Positions 36,050 to 48,700 of a stretch of DNA of 64,000 nt are shown one piece after another. How positions within the stretch are numbered: position 1 is the stretch's first letter; every line of letters begins with the position of its first letter. The notes below the pieces were generated by a model. That model was not told where the DNA came from, did not search any database, and saw only the letters and a program-made list of their open reading frames with translations. Both the position numbers and the translations under genes were made by a program. The stretch is from Bolinopsis microptera (taxonomy: Eukaryota > Ctenophora > Tentaculata > Lobata > Bolinopsidae), in contig NC_087082.1 of NCBI RefSeq assembly GCF_026151205.1, positions 12,867,865 through 12,931,864 on the forward strand, in the 5' to 3' direction.

Positions 36050-37966
36050 AAGATGTAAGTACGTGATACATAATTCTAACTAACAGGTCTAAACATAGAA
36101 ACTCAGCAACCTTATCAAAAACTTTCGACCATGGCAAATCCAGATTCCAGATTGTATTTGCTGTCTTGATGTCAGCAATAACAATATCAATGCATGAAAT
36201 ATTGTACGATATTTCGGTTACCAGCTTATCGGGGTACGAGATATCGTTATCAGGATCAACATTTTAGTTGTATAGCAACATTATAGCGCCAAAAAAGAAG
36301 TATAGCAACAGTATAGCGCCAAAACCGCAATATAGCAACAATATAGCGCCAAAAGTTGTACTGAAGCTGGTACTCAGTAAGGGCACATAATCTGTTAACA
36401 AGATGTTTAAAAAAGAAGTGTGCGGTTCACTGAGTTTTTGAACGACTGAAGAGTGAAGACGGGTGAGGACAGGAAGATCACAGTGACAAACAACATGACA
36501 TCTACACATTCACACGTATTATAGTAGTAGTACGTATCAGCTCTTATTATTGAAACTGGAACGAGAAAGGCTGATATAATTACGGGATCTTAGTTTTGAA
36601 GGATATGCACTGATACTAAAGCTGCAAAGCAAGAAAAAACTCGAAAGGCATAAACTAGTAATTTATATATCTGATGACAGCACTGCAGGTATACTTTTGA
36701 AGTAAGTTAGATCAGAGAAAGAAAACCTACTAGCTACTTACAGAATACAGACGCCACAAGGGCACAACGTTTTAAACTTAAGGCTCGCTCATTAAATCGC
36801 TGAACGTGTCAGACTAATTAAACTGCTTACTTTTCAAGCTTCAACGCACAACTAGGACGTACATTTAAGATTCCTCAGCTTAGAATGACAACGTTTATCA
36901 GTCTGTAAATGAAATTTGAGCGTGTTAACGAGGCACTGTCTACACATAGAAACGGATAACAGAACTACAGGATGAGAACAACACAGAACATTTCTGGATC
37001 AAGGGTTACAAATGGATATTCTGTGGAACAAAATATTACACCGGATTAGAAGGGTCTCCAAATAAGATCATTCCAACAATCGACTTAAGAGTCAGTATGT
37101 GTTGATTATATTATGGTGCGACTTTTTCAACTCTAAAACAATTGTTCGGGAAGGAATAAAATGGGGGGTGGAAAAATTAACACCACATTCAATTATGAAA
37201 TGAAATGAAATGATAAATGTTCCAATACAATGGTGACTTTCTATTTATTTAACAGGCTTTTAGACAGAGATTGAACGACCAGCTTATTCCAAACACAAAG
37301 GCGTTGGAAAATAGAAACATCTCACACTTCCAGTAGATCAAGGTTCCGAGATTCGTTCACGATCGAATTTAGTTTCCACAAACTATCCTTGTTAAGACAA
37401 TCGTATTAATAATTCATTTGGGCACTGCAATTGTAGACGAAGGAATGAGTCTCTGGAGAATCAAATAATTAAGATTGAAACATACTGTTGACTCCTTGTT
37501 CACCTAATTTTCCGTCTTGGTGATGATTATTTCCAATACTACGTTTGGGACACCTCACTCCATAACTGATTGTAACTTGGTATAAATTCACATCGAGGAG
37601 ATCTTGTAGTTGTACACGTGTATCATGATTAGATAATCGTAGCCTTTCTCATGGAGGGTATATTACACCTAACAAGGGGGTCCTGATCAGGTCATTTGTC
37701 CACGTTGCAGGTTTTAGCAAATAAATTTACCTGTGCAGCTTTAAAATGAGTTTGCATTGCCACAAGTAATGAACTTGTAATTCCGTTAATTTCACTGAAT
37801 GATTTGATGCCTTCATGACGCATACTCAAGACATGTTGTGTATAAGTGAAAGATTGCTAAATTGTTAAACCTGGGTATTAAGATATATGGAATTGTATCC
37901 TATTAGGTGTCTGTATGAACTGTGAGATGCTGATCTAATTAAGTTCTAGGAGGTTAAATAATCTAC
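36050..37966 (-). promoter_or_regulatory. upstream region of copy 1, duplicated in copy 2
   Basis: About 1.9 kb upstream of the signal-peptide exon, without coding frames, is conserved with 54,100-56,040. At 36,271-36,360 a 30-bp tandem repeat occurs three times; each unit holds TATAGCAACA and TATAGCGCCAAAA. Copy 2 has two units. GCGCCAAAA is the reverse complement of an E2F-type site (TTTGGCGC). The promoter is probably here, but I cannot place the start site. Confidence 0.4.
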
Positions 37967-40344
37967 ATAGGGACTCTGATGCCTGATCAAATATCTCCAT
38001 CACAGTTAAAGATATCAACTTAGTATCAATACGACAGCAGAAATCATGAATGCGATATAGAATTCAACGCGTGGGACCGTTTGTTAACAACACAGAGTCA
38101 ATTTAGAGACCTGCTCCAAAACAAAGGATTCAGAATTCAGGAACAGAGCAGAGTGATTGTATTCCTTTCTTGTTACAACTCAAATTTAAAACCACGCGTG
38201 AGAATACAAGAAAGCAATAATTTTTCAAATTCTGATACATTGTACGACAGACAAGCATCTCTATTATAAATACGTGGTCATCACAAAACTGAGCATTAAT
38301 TCTGCTAAGTTTAGAAATTACTGACTGCGGAGGAAAACCACTCTAGTAATTTTAGTAATTCATAAGATCTACTAATAAAGGGCTTAAAATCGTTATAGTA
38401 TTTGGGTTGGGAGTCAACATGAGTCATGACAGTATCAAGTTATCAATCACAATGGTTCGGCTGGTCTAAAGAAGAAGAAATCCAGACTTTTTATCGTAAA
38501 AATGTATAAGACCAAAGACATTACTGCAGTGATTACGTTATTTGAAAATAGACAGGCTTCTTTCTCCCCCTGCTGCATCATAAGCGGTTATAAGAAACTG
38601 CTAAAAAATGTTACATTCTTAGATTTATATGCACATGTTGTACGTAAGTCGTAACTGGCGAAGGTTCGATCAAGATTTGCATTGAAAAGTCTCGATTTGC
38701 ACAAGGCTTCTCGTGATGAAGTTGAATGTTATAGCAAAGTTTAACATAAATTTGAAAGTCAACTGCAGGTTTGTAAATTGTAATCAAAACGCACTAAGAA
38801 ACTTCAGCAGCTTATCTGAGGAGCAAATTAACAAGCCGTGACAGACAAACAAATTTGCACGATTGAAATATCAAAATCTAGCTTGATTAATGATCTACCA
38901 GGTCACGCCTGCTTTTGCTCTTTTGGTACGATACAAGAAAAAAATGCATTTGTTGAAGCTTATGCCTTATACCAACTTACTGGATCGGAATATGCCCGAG
39001 TGAAAATGATTAACTGTGACTGAAATGACCAAAACTAAGAAGTATTACAGTTTTAAGCAAATGGCTATTTTGAATCGCAAATTAGACTTGGTGGGTGCAC
39101 TGTGTAATGCAATTATGTTGCGTCAAATGGCAGTAAAACAAATATTCAAATACATAGTATGTAGCCTGCAATAAGCAATTGACATAAAAAACACAGTGGT
39201 CGGTCTTCTTGGATACTGGCAAAAACTGACAAGACGTTCTGTAAACACAAAATAAGGGTGAAAAGTAGAAAAATCAAGAGGATACTGAATACTGATAGAA
39301 AAATGCATTTAGAATTAGATAACGATATCGCTTCACGACAGACTGCGGAAGAAGAAACAAGACCCGTGTCCAATTTTCAAGTTGAATGGTGTGTGTAGGG
39401 TCCGATCCCATAATATGGCAGTGTGTACATAAATATTGGAAATTCTCGGGCATGTACTGAAGTCTGAACTGAGAACTAATTATAAAAACACGCAGAAAAT
39501 AAAGTAAGTGTGAAGTACAAAAAATGCACATCCGCTAATTAAGACCACGTGCTCTGACTGAAACAATAATTGGGCAGACACTAATGGACCGGCGAATACA
39601 GCAAAAACCCGGGTGTAACAGAGGAGTATCAAAATATCCCCATCCACCCCACCACGTCCGAGTCACGTGCATCTATCACGTGATTCACGCGCCGCGCGCA
39701 CGTGCTACTGAAGATCATTGCAAAGCAAGGGTCACGTGGTTGGAGTCACATCACGTGATCTGTCGGATGATGGTGACGTCATGCAGACACACGTCCAGAG
39801 TTCTTACGAGTGGTCTGTGCGATCATACCCGTTTGTAGGAGCCCAGTGTTCCCATTGAGTGATTGATTACATGATAATCTGATAACCTGATGATACCCTG
39901 ATGTTCCACCTAACATTACGTCATATTTACTGCCCGACACCTCTCTCCCTAAGGAAGCTCTATAGCGGTTACTGTGTCAACATGATATGATATGTACCCA
40001 TATTTAACTGTATGTGTCATTACACCCTACTGAAGTAGGAAATCACACTGACTGAACAATCGCCATGTCCGGTAACGCCGGGAAGCACGCGTTAAAAAAC
40101 GTTAAAGTCAGAGCGTGTTTGTTTGTTTGAAGCCTGACGCAGTTTTTGCAGGATATGAAGGCATCAGCTTCAACTTCAAGTCCCAACATCAAAAGTGTTA
40201 TAAAAAAGTGGAACACGCAATGAAACCAGAACGATGAAATGAACGTGAAAACAGAAAGTATATAATTGTACGTACTTCATAATCATTGGGCAGAACTGTG
40301 TACATACCTTTCGCAGGACACATATTATATTATATATATATATA
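37967..40344. other. spacer between duplicates, CACGTG-rich
   Basis: No gene recognised. Six CACGTG sites lie within about 220 bp (39,545-39,756), several in a TCACGTG(A/C) context. They may be E-box regulatory sites or remains of repeats, since other repeats in the window also end in CACGTGAT. Confidence 0.5.
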
Positions 40345-41153
40345 CCTTATCGGACCTTATTTGGACGGACATTACTTGAACGGACATAATTATGAACGGA
40401 CATTAATATGAACGCTAGAAGGCAATCAAAACCATCAAAATCCTAATTTTTTTTCATCTTTTTTTGACGTTTTGTTAATTTTAGCAAACGATTTTTAAAT
40501 CCATTTTTCATACAGTAAGCTTATCTGCGCTGTGCAGATAAGGTACGAAGGTACCTACAGGACTAGATTAGATGCCGGCGGTCACATACTTAGGGAGATA
40601 TCCCAGTTTGTCTTCTACTTTATCGAGATGGGTGGTATGGTAGAAGGTATCGTAGCTGACATAAGCCACCGAAGGTCGCCTATACCAAGTGGGGGGCGAG
40701 AGATAAAGCTTAAGCTGTACTTTAGGCATTCAAGTATCTCTCTAGTAGAGCAGTTGGGATCGTTCATTGCTCGGTACGACTACGAGTTGGACAGACAACC
40801 AGTTGTAAGAGAAAATGTGGAGGTAGAAAAAGCCGAAGATCAACTTCAAGATAGTATAGTGATCATGCAATAATGTGATATTTACAATTCTGACTGTTAA
40901 AATTTTGTAATACCTTGTTTTTATTAATTTAACGATATAGTTTAGTTTAATGATAGCTATTGAAATTTACTGAAATTAAAAAGTTGTCATATTCTGGACA
41001 AAAAGTTCGAATTGAAAAAATTTTTGAAAAAAATTCAACGGACTTTAACTTGGACGGACATTAATTGAACGGACTTTATTTGAACGGACATTAAGATGAA
41101 CGCTAGGGCCTCCAGCGCTCAAGTAATGTCCGTCCAAATAAGGTCCGATAAGG
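40345..41153. mobile_element. TIR element family A (809 bp)
   Basis: Perfect 35-bp inverted ends start CCTTATCGGACCTTATTTGG, with TA on both sides (40,343-40,344 and 41,154-41,155). Next to each end is a block of 12-bp iterons (GAACGGACATTA-like). The blocks stand in direct, not inverted, orientation and both end ATGAACGCTAG. The interior has a 113-codon frame (40,532-40,873, +) of unknown kind. Perfect arms imply recent activity. Confidence 0.88.
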
Positions 41154-41944
41154 TAAGCAACTGTCAGTGTCAAGTACAAATCCCGAGTAGGTGCGAAACG
41201 GTTGAACTTGAAGAATCAGGATAACAAAAGCTCACGATCTGTTATCTGATTTTGGGCGGTGGTCAGGCCAGGTTATAAAGTTAAGCAGCAATTGCTGCAC
41301 AGCTTCCGAACTCCGAATGAGACTAATATCTTGAAGTTAATTGGGCCCAACAATGAAAGGTTTGCTTGCAGATCTAAAAAAGAATCTAAGGATGTACAAT
41401 GTATATGGAGATATAAGAATTTGTCACAATAGTTATAGCCGTGTCATGAACCCGCATAAAAGCTGCAAGATACATTTACAGTAACTTAGCCTCCAAAAAC
41501 CCCAATTAGATGGGAAACGTTAATTTTTTAGGTTTATAACTTTTAACTAACATTACTTTACTCAGATTTTACCGATAATAAAATGCATGGCAAACAAATT
41601 GGAGAGGCTGGCGCCTTCCGATAAGATTATTTAAATATGCATAACAATTAATCAGAGCTACTTATTATAATATGTCAAAGTTTAGGTTTATTGGATCTTA
41701 ACCTAAACGGTATTTTGTCGAACTGAACATCTTGCACTCTTTGAACGACCCCTATTGCTTGAATCTCAAAAGTGAGGAGCTGGAGGCAAGTTTTACAGGT
41801 TCTAATATCATGTAACTGTAAGAGTAAGACATCGGGATTTAGGCCATATATATTATTTTGCTTTTTTATGGTGTTTCTCTGTTCTCGAACTAATATTTTT
41901 CATTACTTTCAACACAAATGGATAACTAATCTGCTCAAAAATTT
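41154..41944. other. short spacer, no gene recognised
   Basis: AT-rich sequence between element A and the left border of duplication copy 2. One 102-codon frame at its right end is low-complexity Phe/Tyr-rich and not credible. Confidence 0.4.
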
Positions 41945-42209
41945 TCAGTTTCACTTTCAATATCTCAATATTACTCAGTTCCATTTTTTATACAATTTTA
42001 CATTCAATTTTATTTTTTATTTTGTTTACTGTCACTATCTTATTGGAGTTTTAAATTGCAGCAGAACTCGCCAGTCATGAATATGGACGAAAATTGAATC
42101 ACTATCAATCAGTGGTAAACTACGAACTATAAAGGTACCTTAGTCTCGACGAGAGCAACTTAATTGTTTAGCATGTCCAACTGCCGGTTCATTTCATCAA
42201 GACCCTTCA

Positions 42210-42795
42210 TCAAAGCTTCCAGTCATCTCTCACAGTCAATCACGCGACAACTGCTTCATCAAACTCAGAGTCAGCTCTTCCCTCGATGGGGTTCGCTGGG
42301 ATTTCAATTATACAAATCTTACTATTACTATTCATCGAGAATATTCAATCCAAACATTGAGTACGTTTACCGATAATATCTTAAATGATATGTTTAGTGT
42401 TCACTTAGTAAGTGACTTACCAGGAGTTTCAACAGGATCTTTAGTGACCACATCCTGTAGATCCTCACGAGCGTATGAAGTGGCTGGGGTCGGGTAGACT
42501 ACCACAGTGGTGGCAGTTTTTTCCATACCACCTCTCCCTCCGGTGAGAGTGCCCCCTTCTGTGGCGGCGTCTGTGGTGTCAGTGCCTCCATCAGTAGCAG
42601 CAGTGACTTTATCAGTGGTGCCATGAGTGCCCCCATCTGGAGGTGACCCAGTGGTTCCGCTGGGGGTATGAGTGCTACCGAAGGTGCCTGTTGTGGTCCT
42701 GGGACCGTTAGATATGGCCTCACTCGTGCCGGTAAGATTAGTGGAGCATGGTGTACCATCGTACAGGTACGATTGGTATCTAAGATAATCTGCCC
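42210..42795 (-). other. copy 2 tail exons: shortened repeat and nonsense codon
   Basis: The Thr/Gly exon (42,421-42,795) is 81 bp shorter than in copy 1 and keeps one TDGGTDTTD-type unit. In the last exon VVA is followed by TGA at 42,240-42,242 (copy 1: CGA, Arg). Twenty-odd bases downstream one A of CCAGATCATC is missing, which would shift the frame to a TGA at 42,210-42,212. Two independent lesions in one exon indicate relaxed constraint on this end. Confidence 0.82.
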
Positions 42796-45700
42796 CTAAA
42801 AAGAAATATCGTTAGTTTCAGATCTATTTGTTGACCGAAATAGACAGCAAAAAGCTGCAGGTCAGTCATTATGTCAGTTTGGGTATTTATTGTCTTGGGT
42901 ACCACGACAGTTGGGGGTGAGAGTGAACAGTGAGTGAGATTATGGCCCTGACAAGGGCACCATATTATTCTTACGCTTTAGAAAACGCCTCCGCCACTCA
43001 AACGTTTATAACTCTTACCTCCACAGTCGACGAACGCGGAGTAGTCGAATTTGGGGAGTTCTTTACATTGGGTGAACTTTTGAGCATCTGAGTTGTACAT
43101 GAATACATCCACTGGGACTTTCTGGGGATTAAAGTCTGGGTAAAATACCAAGTTGTAATAATTAGGTATTCATTTTACTAGTAAAAGCATGTGCGTAGTT
43201 GCGGATACAGGATGTAATGATCTAGCTTGTTCAATAGTTCAATTTAGAACATTTTAGGACGGAATCTTTCAGCAAGCTCCACAAACCTCGATTTTGTCTC
43301 CACTATCACAGAAGACCTTGGCCATGGTGATCTTCTTTATCTGTCTGATCTGCTCCTGAGTGAATTGCTTATCTGATTCAAACCAGAACCTGTCTCCGTC
43401 TCTCACTCTCTTGAACTGTTCAGCTATGATGCATCTGTAACCAGGAATATTGTTAGTTAACGTCAGAATAAACTATTCTTAATTCTACAGACATGTCCAA
43501 TTTATTCAGGATATGAATGCTCGAATTAAGATTTTCAAACTTAACCATAATACGAACCAAACTTTTATTGCTCAGACTATCACAGTCTAAAATATCGAAG
43601 AAAACAGTTCAGATACTTTTCTACAACAAATGCTAACTACCTGAATGTAGGACCAACTAGACCACCCTCCACAATATCCTCCTCAAGTCCACCAACCCAG
43701 AGATCAATCTCGTCAACTGAAGAGTATAGCTCGGATAGGAGCTGTCTGGTTGTGGCGTTCCTAATCTCACTCTGAAATGTGTTGATGGTTAATCTGGTTA
43801 ATCGAGAACATATATTAACACGAGTTCTGAGACTTACTTTTCAGCATGTACATTACCTTCACATAATAAATATTATGTGTAAAGAGTTGAAATCCCAAAT
43901 ACAGACACAATTTACGGAGCATTTGGATCAGACCCTAACCTGAAGATCGTGGAAGTCCAGAGCTCGTCTCATTCCACAAACTTGTCTCATGTCATTGTAA
44001 GTTGGGATAGCGTGGTCACGTCCTCTCTGTATGTTGATTGCTGCCAGATCCAAGGCTACCTACAATTACTATATCAGTGACTGCGAGGTTCTGTTTTTAT
44101 GAAACGAACTTCTGACGCGGCGAATTTTGTCTCATTTGATTGCAGTAGAGAAGTAAAACCGTGGTTACAGTTTACACTATCATCAACCTGAAGACGCTAT
44201 CATATATTATATATTTACGAACCTGAGCCACCACATTGAAGAGTCGTTCAGTAAGAGAGTCAGACAGTTTACCGTCAGGTAACTTCAGATTCTGCACGAT
44301 CATTCCTCTGATTATTGGATCCACACCACCTGGCACGGACGATATTATATGAGGATTATATTGGTATCTAGAACCCTCATTATATTAGCTATTAGAGGAG
44401 TGGGGAGGGTGTTGCTAAATTCGATACAGAGCATTTTCTCATTTGATCAAAAGTTGATTGATCACTGATATCAACTGATGGGATTACAATGCTGATGAGT
44501 TCCACTTACCCTCGTCTAAGAGTCTGTAGGGAGTAAAGAAGGAGTTGTGTAGGGGCATATCTCCCAACTTAAACTTGTCGTAATTCTCTCCTGTGAAAGA
44601 ACGTCAGGTTAAACTTGATATTTTGAATTACCTCTTGGTGGAAAGTAAAGGCCTGGTATCCTTTTAATTGGGCCTTAAGTACTGGGGTCTGTACTCACAA
44701 TTTCGTAGCAAATAAGCTATGTTTGGTGTAGCACTCGTTGGGATAGTATAGGAATTCTAATTCCTATACCTTACTCGGGATTATTATGACCGGGATAAAG
44801 TGGCGGGTTTAGGGTAATTTTGCCATATTTTTCCCGAACCACATTTTCACCGGTCGTTAATAAACCCGCCGTCTCAGCTTTTAGGGTTCCCAAGGGGTAT
44901 GGGTTCTCATATTATAATCGTTGTCTTATATTCACTAAAGAAGACTATTGGGACACTTGTTGTAGGTTTTGCGACTTCATTTGGCTAAAATTGCAAAAAA
45001 TTCACCTTTTTGCCCAATTCTTGTCATATATCCTTATTGTCAAAGTTGATTTAAATAGGCCAATTTTTAATTTCTTAGGTATTGACTATCTCTACATAAT
45101 GAAATAGGACTCAAAGTAAAAGTAACAGTTAAATTAAAACTTGAATTAATTAAAACTGTCAATAACATGAAACAGTTTCATCAGTCATTTATTCATAATT
45201 CTAAACAATGTGAACGATGCATTCTTTCGAAGATTTTCTACAAATTGAGTCATAATGGTTATTTGATACACGTAAAAATTTAATGCTAATTCAAAACAAC
45301 GAATTTGCTAGAGTGCTAGACTACCAACACGTTACTACCAGCAGAAAGGGGATCACAAAAATTCCTATAAGTAACAACAATCTCACTATCAATAGTCCAC
45401 AAGTTTATAAGTCCTTAAAAGGATCCTGTTCAGGGAATTGCGTGTAATTAATTGCCTCTAAAATACCAGCTCGACGAAATTCTGTCTACTTTCAACAATT
45501 ATTGATAATTCGACTTGTTTCACAAGTTTTAGCAATGCGAAAATTTCTAAACTTGCTTATCTCTAATAAGGAAATTTACATCTGAGACAAAATTTTTGAA
45601 TCTAAAATTGAAAGGTTGGACACCGGTAAAATGGCGACTGGGAAAATGTGGTGGGTTTTGAGCAATTTCGCCATATTTTTCCCGAACCATATTTTAACCG

Positions 45701-48700
45701 GTCGTTAATAAACCCGTCGTAATAATCCCGAGTAAGGTAAGTTGGGAATGAGGTAGTTGTCTGTTCACAGATCACCCTCTAAAACCTACAAGGAAATATT
45801 TCCTGTAGATTCTTGGTATATAAGCAACATTTGACAGAGCAACTTGTGGAGTGAGCTATGTGCCCAGCCTTGCGAACTCGGTGGATGTCCTTGCTGTACG
45901 GCAGTGTTAAACAAGGAACTGAAACCGAGGGGTTCCGTTCAGGCCCTTCACACTTTGTGTCTGTCTGGTTCTAATATAGGTACTATTACAATAATGACTT
46001 TAATATAAATGAGCCCTCGAGAAATTCATGAGATTAAAGAATCTTGCACTTTGAACACGGTTGAGTAAAGTATTGAGCTATTTAAAATTTCCTACTTTCT
46101 CTGTTGAAATATAGGCGGGTCCTTCATTTGATAACATGCCACCTGTCATCGTTCTAGGATCACGATTTAAAGTTTGCTCAATGAAATGCACGTGGAACAG
46201 TGGGTTAAAATATCAAGCTCTACATGCTCTATGATATTATTGTGGAGAGTCAACATTATAGCTGCATACTCCAAGCTGGTGCATATCGACTCAGACTACG
46301 ATCACAAGTTGCAGATTCAGTTGTTTTTGTGGAAATTCTCAAGATAACGGCTCAACAACTAGCCGCTCAACATTCCTCAAAATTTCTAAAAATTAACTGG
46401 TATCTAATATAGTAGGTAAATAACTTTAAATTTAGTCATCTATCGAACAGAAGTTTTATTTTTACTACTGACGAAAAGAAATTACTCTCTTAGTTACCCG
46501 CTATAACTAAAAGTAAAAGACGTATACACTCAGCGCTAAAAGACTCTAACAGGTATCAGAGACAGATCTAATTACTAATAGGACCGAGAAACTTTCAGTC
46601 CATCAACAAGCTGATTCGGTGGTTTAGGCAGCGCGGACTGCTCAACTATACTGCAATAATAAATCAAGGTTAATTAAAGATACATATAATGCTGACCTCG
46701 TCTAAAGAGAGTAGGTGGAATGAGGGTGTGTCCGAATCTAAAAGCGGCGGTAGAGAACTCGTTTAGAAGAGAGGCGTCCACATCGGAGTCGTAACCAGTG
46801 TAGTCACCAATCTGCTCCATTCCTTCAACTCCTAGCACCTGGAGCAAAAGGAGACTTAGTAAAAATAAATAGAACAGAATTCAAGTTGCAAAACAGCTGT
46901 GGTTGATATCACGACTAACATTCTCCCAGTTTCGAGACAAAATGATGAGAAAATAAGATTGTAGGATGAAATTCCAGGTGAGAACAAAAGCAAGAGACAA
47001 TGGAACTGAAGAATGAACCGTACCTTGGGTAAGTACTCCTGGTATGTAATATGCTGCATGACACCTCCTATAATCTTCCTAGTTTCTTCGTAGATACGAT
47101 CATCGTTCCACTGGGGGTTCACTTCAGCTAGATTGTAAGCTATCTCGTTGTGCTGTCTCATGAACAGGGTGTGAAGGGTGGTCAGGCCTGGCTGCTCTGT
47201 TACTCTGAAGTCTCCTGCAGAGATTTGGAATGAGATTTTAATGTCGCTCAACTGGTGAAGTGGTTAAAGTTATAATCCGGTAATCCTATATATTTAGTTA
47301 TTTTTAGATAGGATCAGATTTTAAAAATACTGAAGGTGAAGACCTCTATTTAAACAAATCAGATCAAGTTAAGTTACCTGCAATGAAGCAATCCAGGAAT
47401 ACAGTGGCAGCTTTACCAATACACCTCCTGTCATTCTCCATTTCCTCAGGAATAAGGTTGTCTTCAATAGGTAGGAAGTGTTTGCCGGGAATTGACTCCT
47501 CTCCAACTCTCAACTGACCTTTGTTGGCAGATCTGAGGAAATTTGAATAATTATTCCACAGTGATTTTGCCCAATTAAATAAAGGTTCTCAAATTCGAAT
47601 GTAGCTTGAAGTCGAATTTTTCACGACAACCGGAGGTATTTATTATTTAATGCGTGCCCGACATGGCAAAGTTTCTTTATGAATATAATAAATACAGATG
47701 CTTAACCAATAAAGACCGAGTAAAGTGCGACTTAAACCTGTCATATTTAAATTAAAGCAATTTCCTGGAAAATTTACAGCATCTGTATTTTTACTACTCT
47801 AGTAATTATTCTATTATAGTTGGTGCTTGTATCTTAGTCTACACAAAATTTAAAAGTGTTCTTATGATTTGAATCATCACTTTTTTAAATCATAAGGTCG
47901 ACTTTGTAACTCACATAGTTGGCGACAAATAAATAAGTGATTTACGTTTCAATTAAATGTACATATCAGTAAAGTCATTTTATGCATTGGAGTCAAATGT
48001 TTGACCGATGGAACAGTAGATAATACGTCTCGTCAATAATCATCTGATTTCCCTAACTTCTACCTTACCTACTATTGCGGTTAGTTGTTTGAAAAATGTA
48101 GTATCAAACACAATAAAATATAAACTACTTATAATGTCAAATCACTAACCTGTCCCGGAGAGTCTCCATCTCCTGATCAGCACTACCGTACACAGTACTA
48201 GCGTCCAGGAAGGACGTCACCTGATTCAACTGCTCTCTTACTCTCGTTTCCTTACCGAAAACACTCGTGTCACCGGTACCTGTTTGTAGATTATTGTTAC
48301 AGCTAAACGAGAGTTTTAGGGAGAAAACTGCGATCACAATTCTTGTTTATTCTTGATTCGAATGTTCGGTTAACAATCTGAAGTGGAAGACTTACCACAT
48401 ATTGAGGCAGATCTAACGAAGGGCATACACGCCGCATCTATCCTGGAGTCATTGCTGTGGACCTCTATTGGGAAGCAAGGCATGGTGTTGGTACAGGTTT
48501 GTTCACACATTAATCCAAGGAATGGAGCAAATGATGTCTCACTAGGTCCTGCCACTGTCTAGAGTTGTTAGATTTGTTGAGAAGCGGGAAAGAAAAGGAG
48601 AAGAAATGATTTAAATGTAAATGGCATGTAAGTTATTGTATTGAAAAAAGGAAGGGGTTTTAGAACATCAATCTTCAAGGGTCAATTGTACAGATTCTGT

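Larger units (their letters stand above)
22690..37966. repeat. tandem duplication, copy 1 (~15.3 kb)
   Basis: This block corresponds exon by exon and intron by intron to 41,945-56,040, in the same orientation. The right border is sharp: both share GGAGGTTAAATAAT(C/T)TACATA and diverge at 37,966 and 56,040. The left border is near the TTACTCAGTTCCATTTTTTA shared downstream of the genes. The unit includes ~2 kb upstream of the start codon, so both copies kept their promoters. About 4 kb of unrelated DNA separates the copies. Confidence 0.92.

Noticed and set aside
41772-42080. 102-codon Phe/Tyr-rich plus-strand frame
   Set aside because: Lies across the duplication border, T-rich composition, no domain; chance frame.
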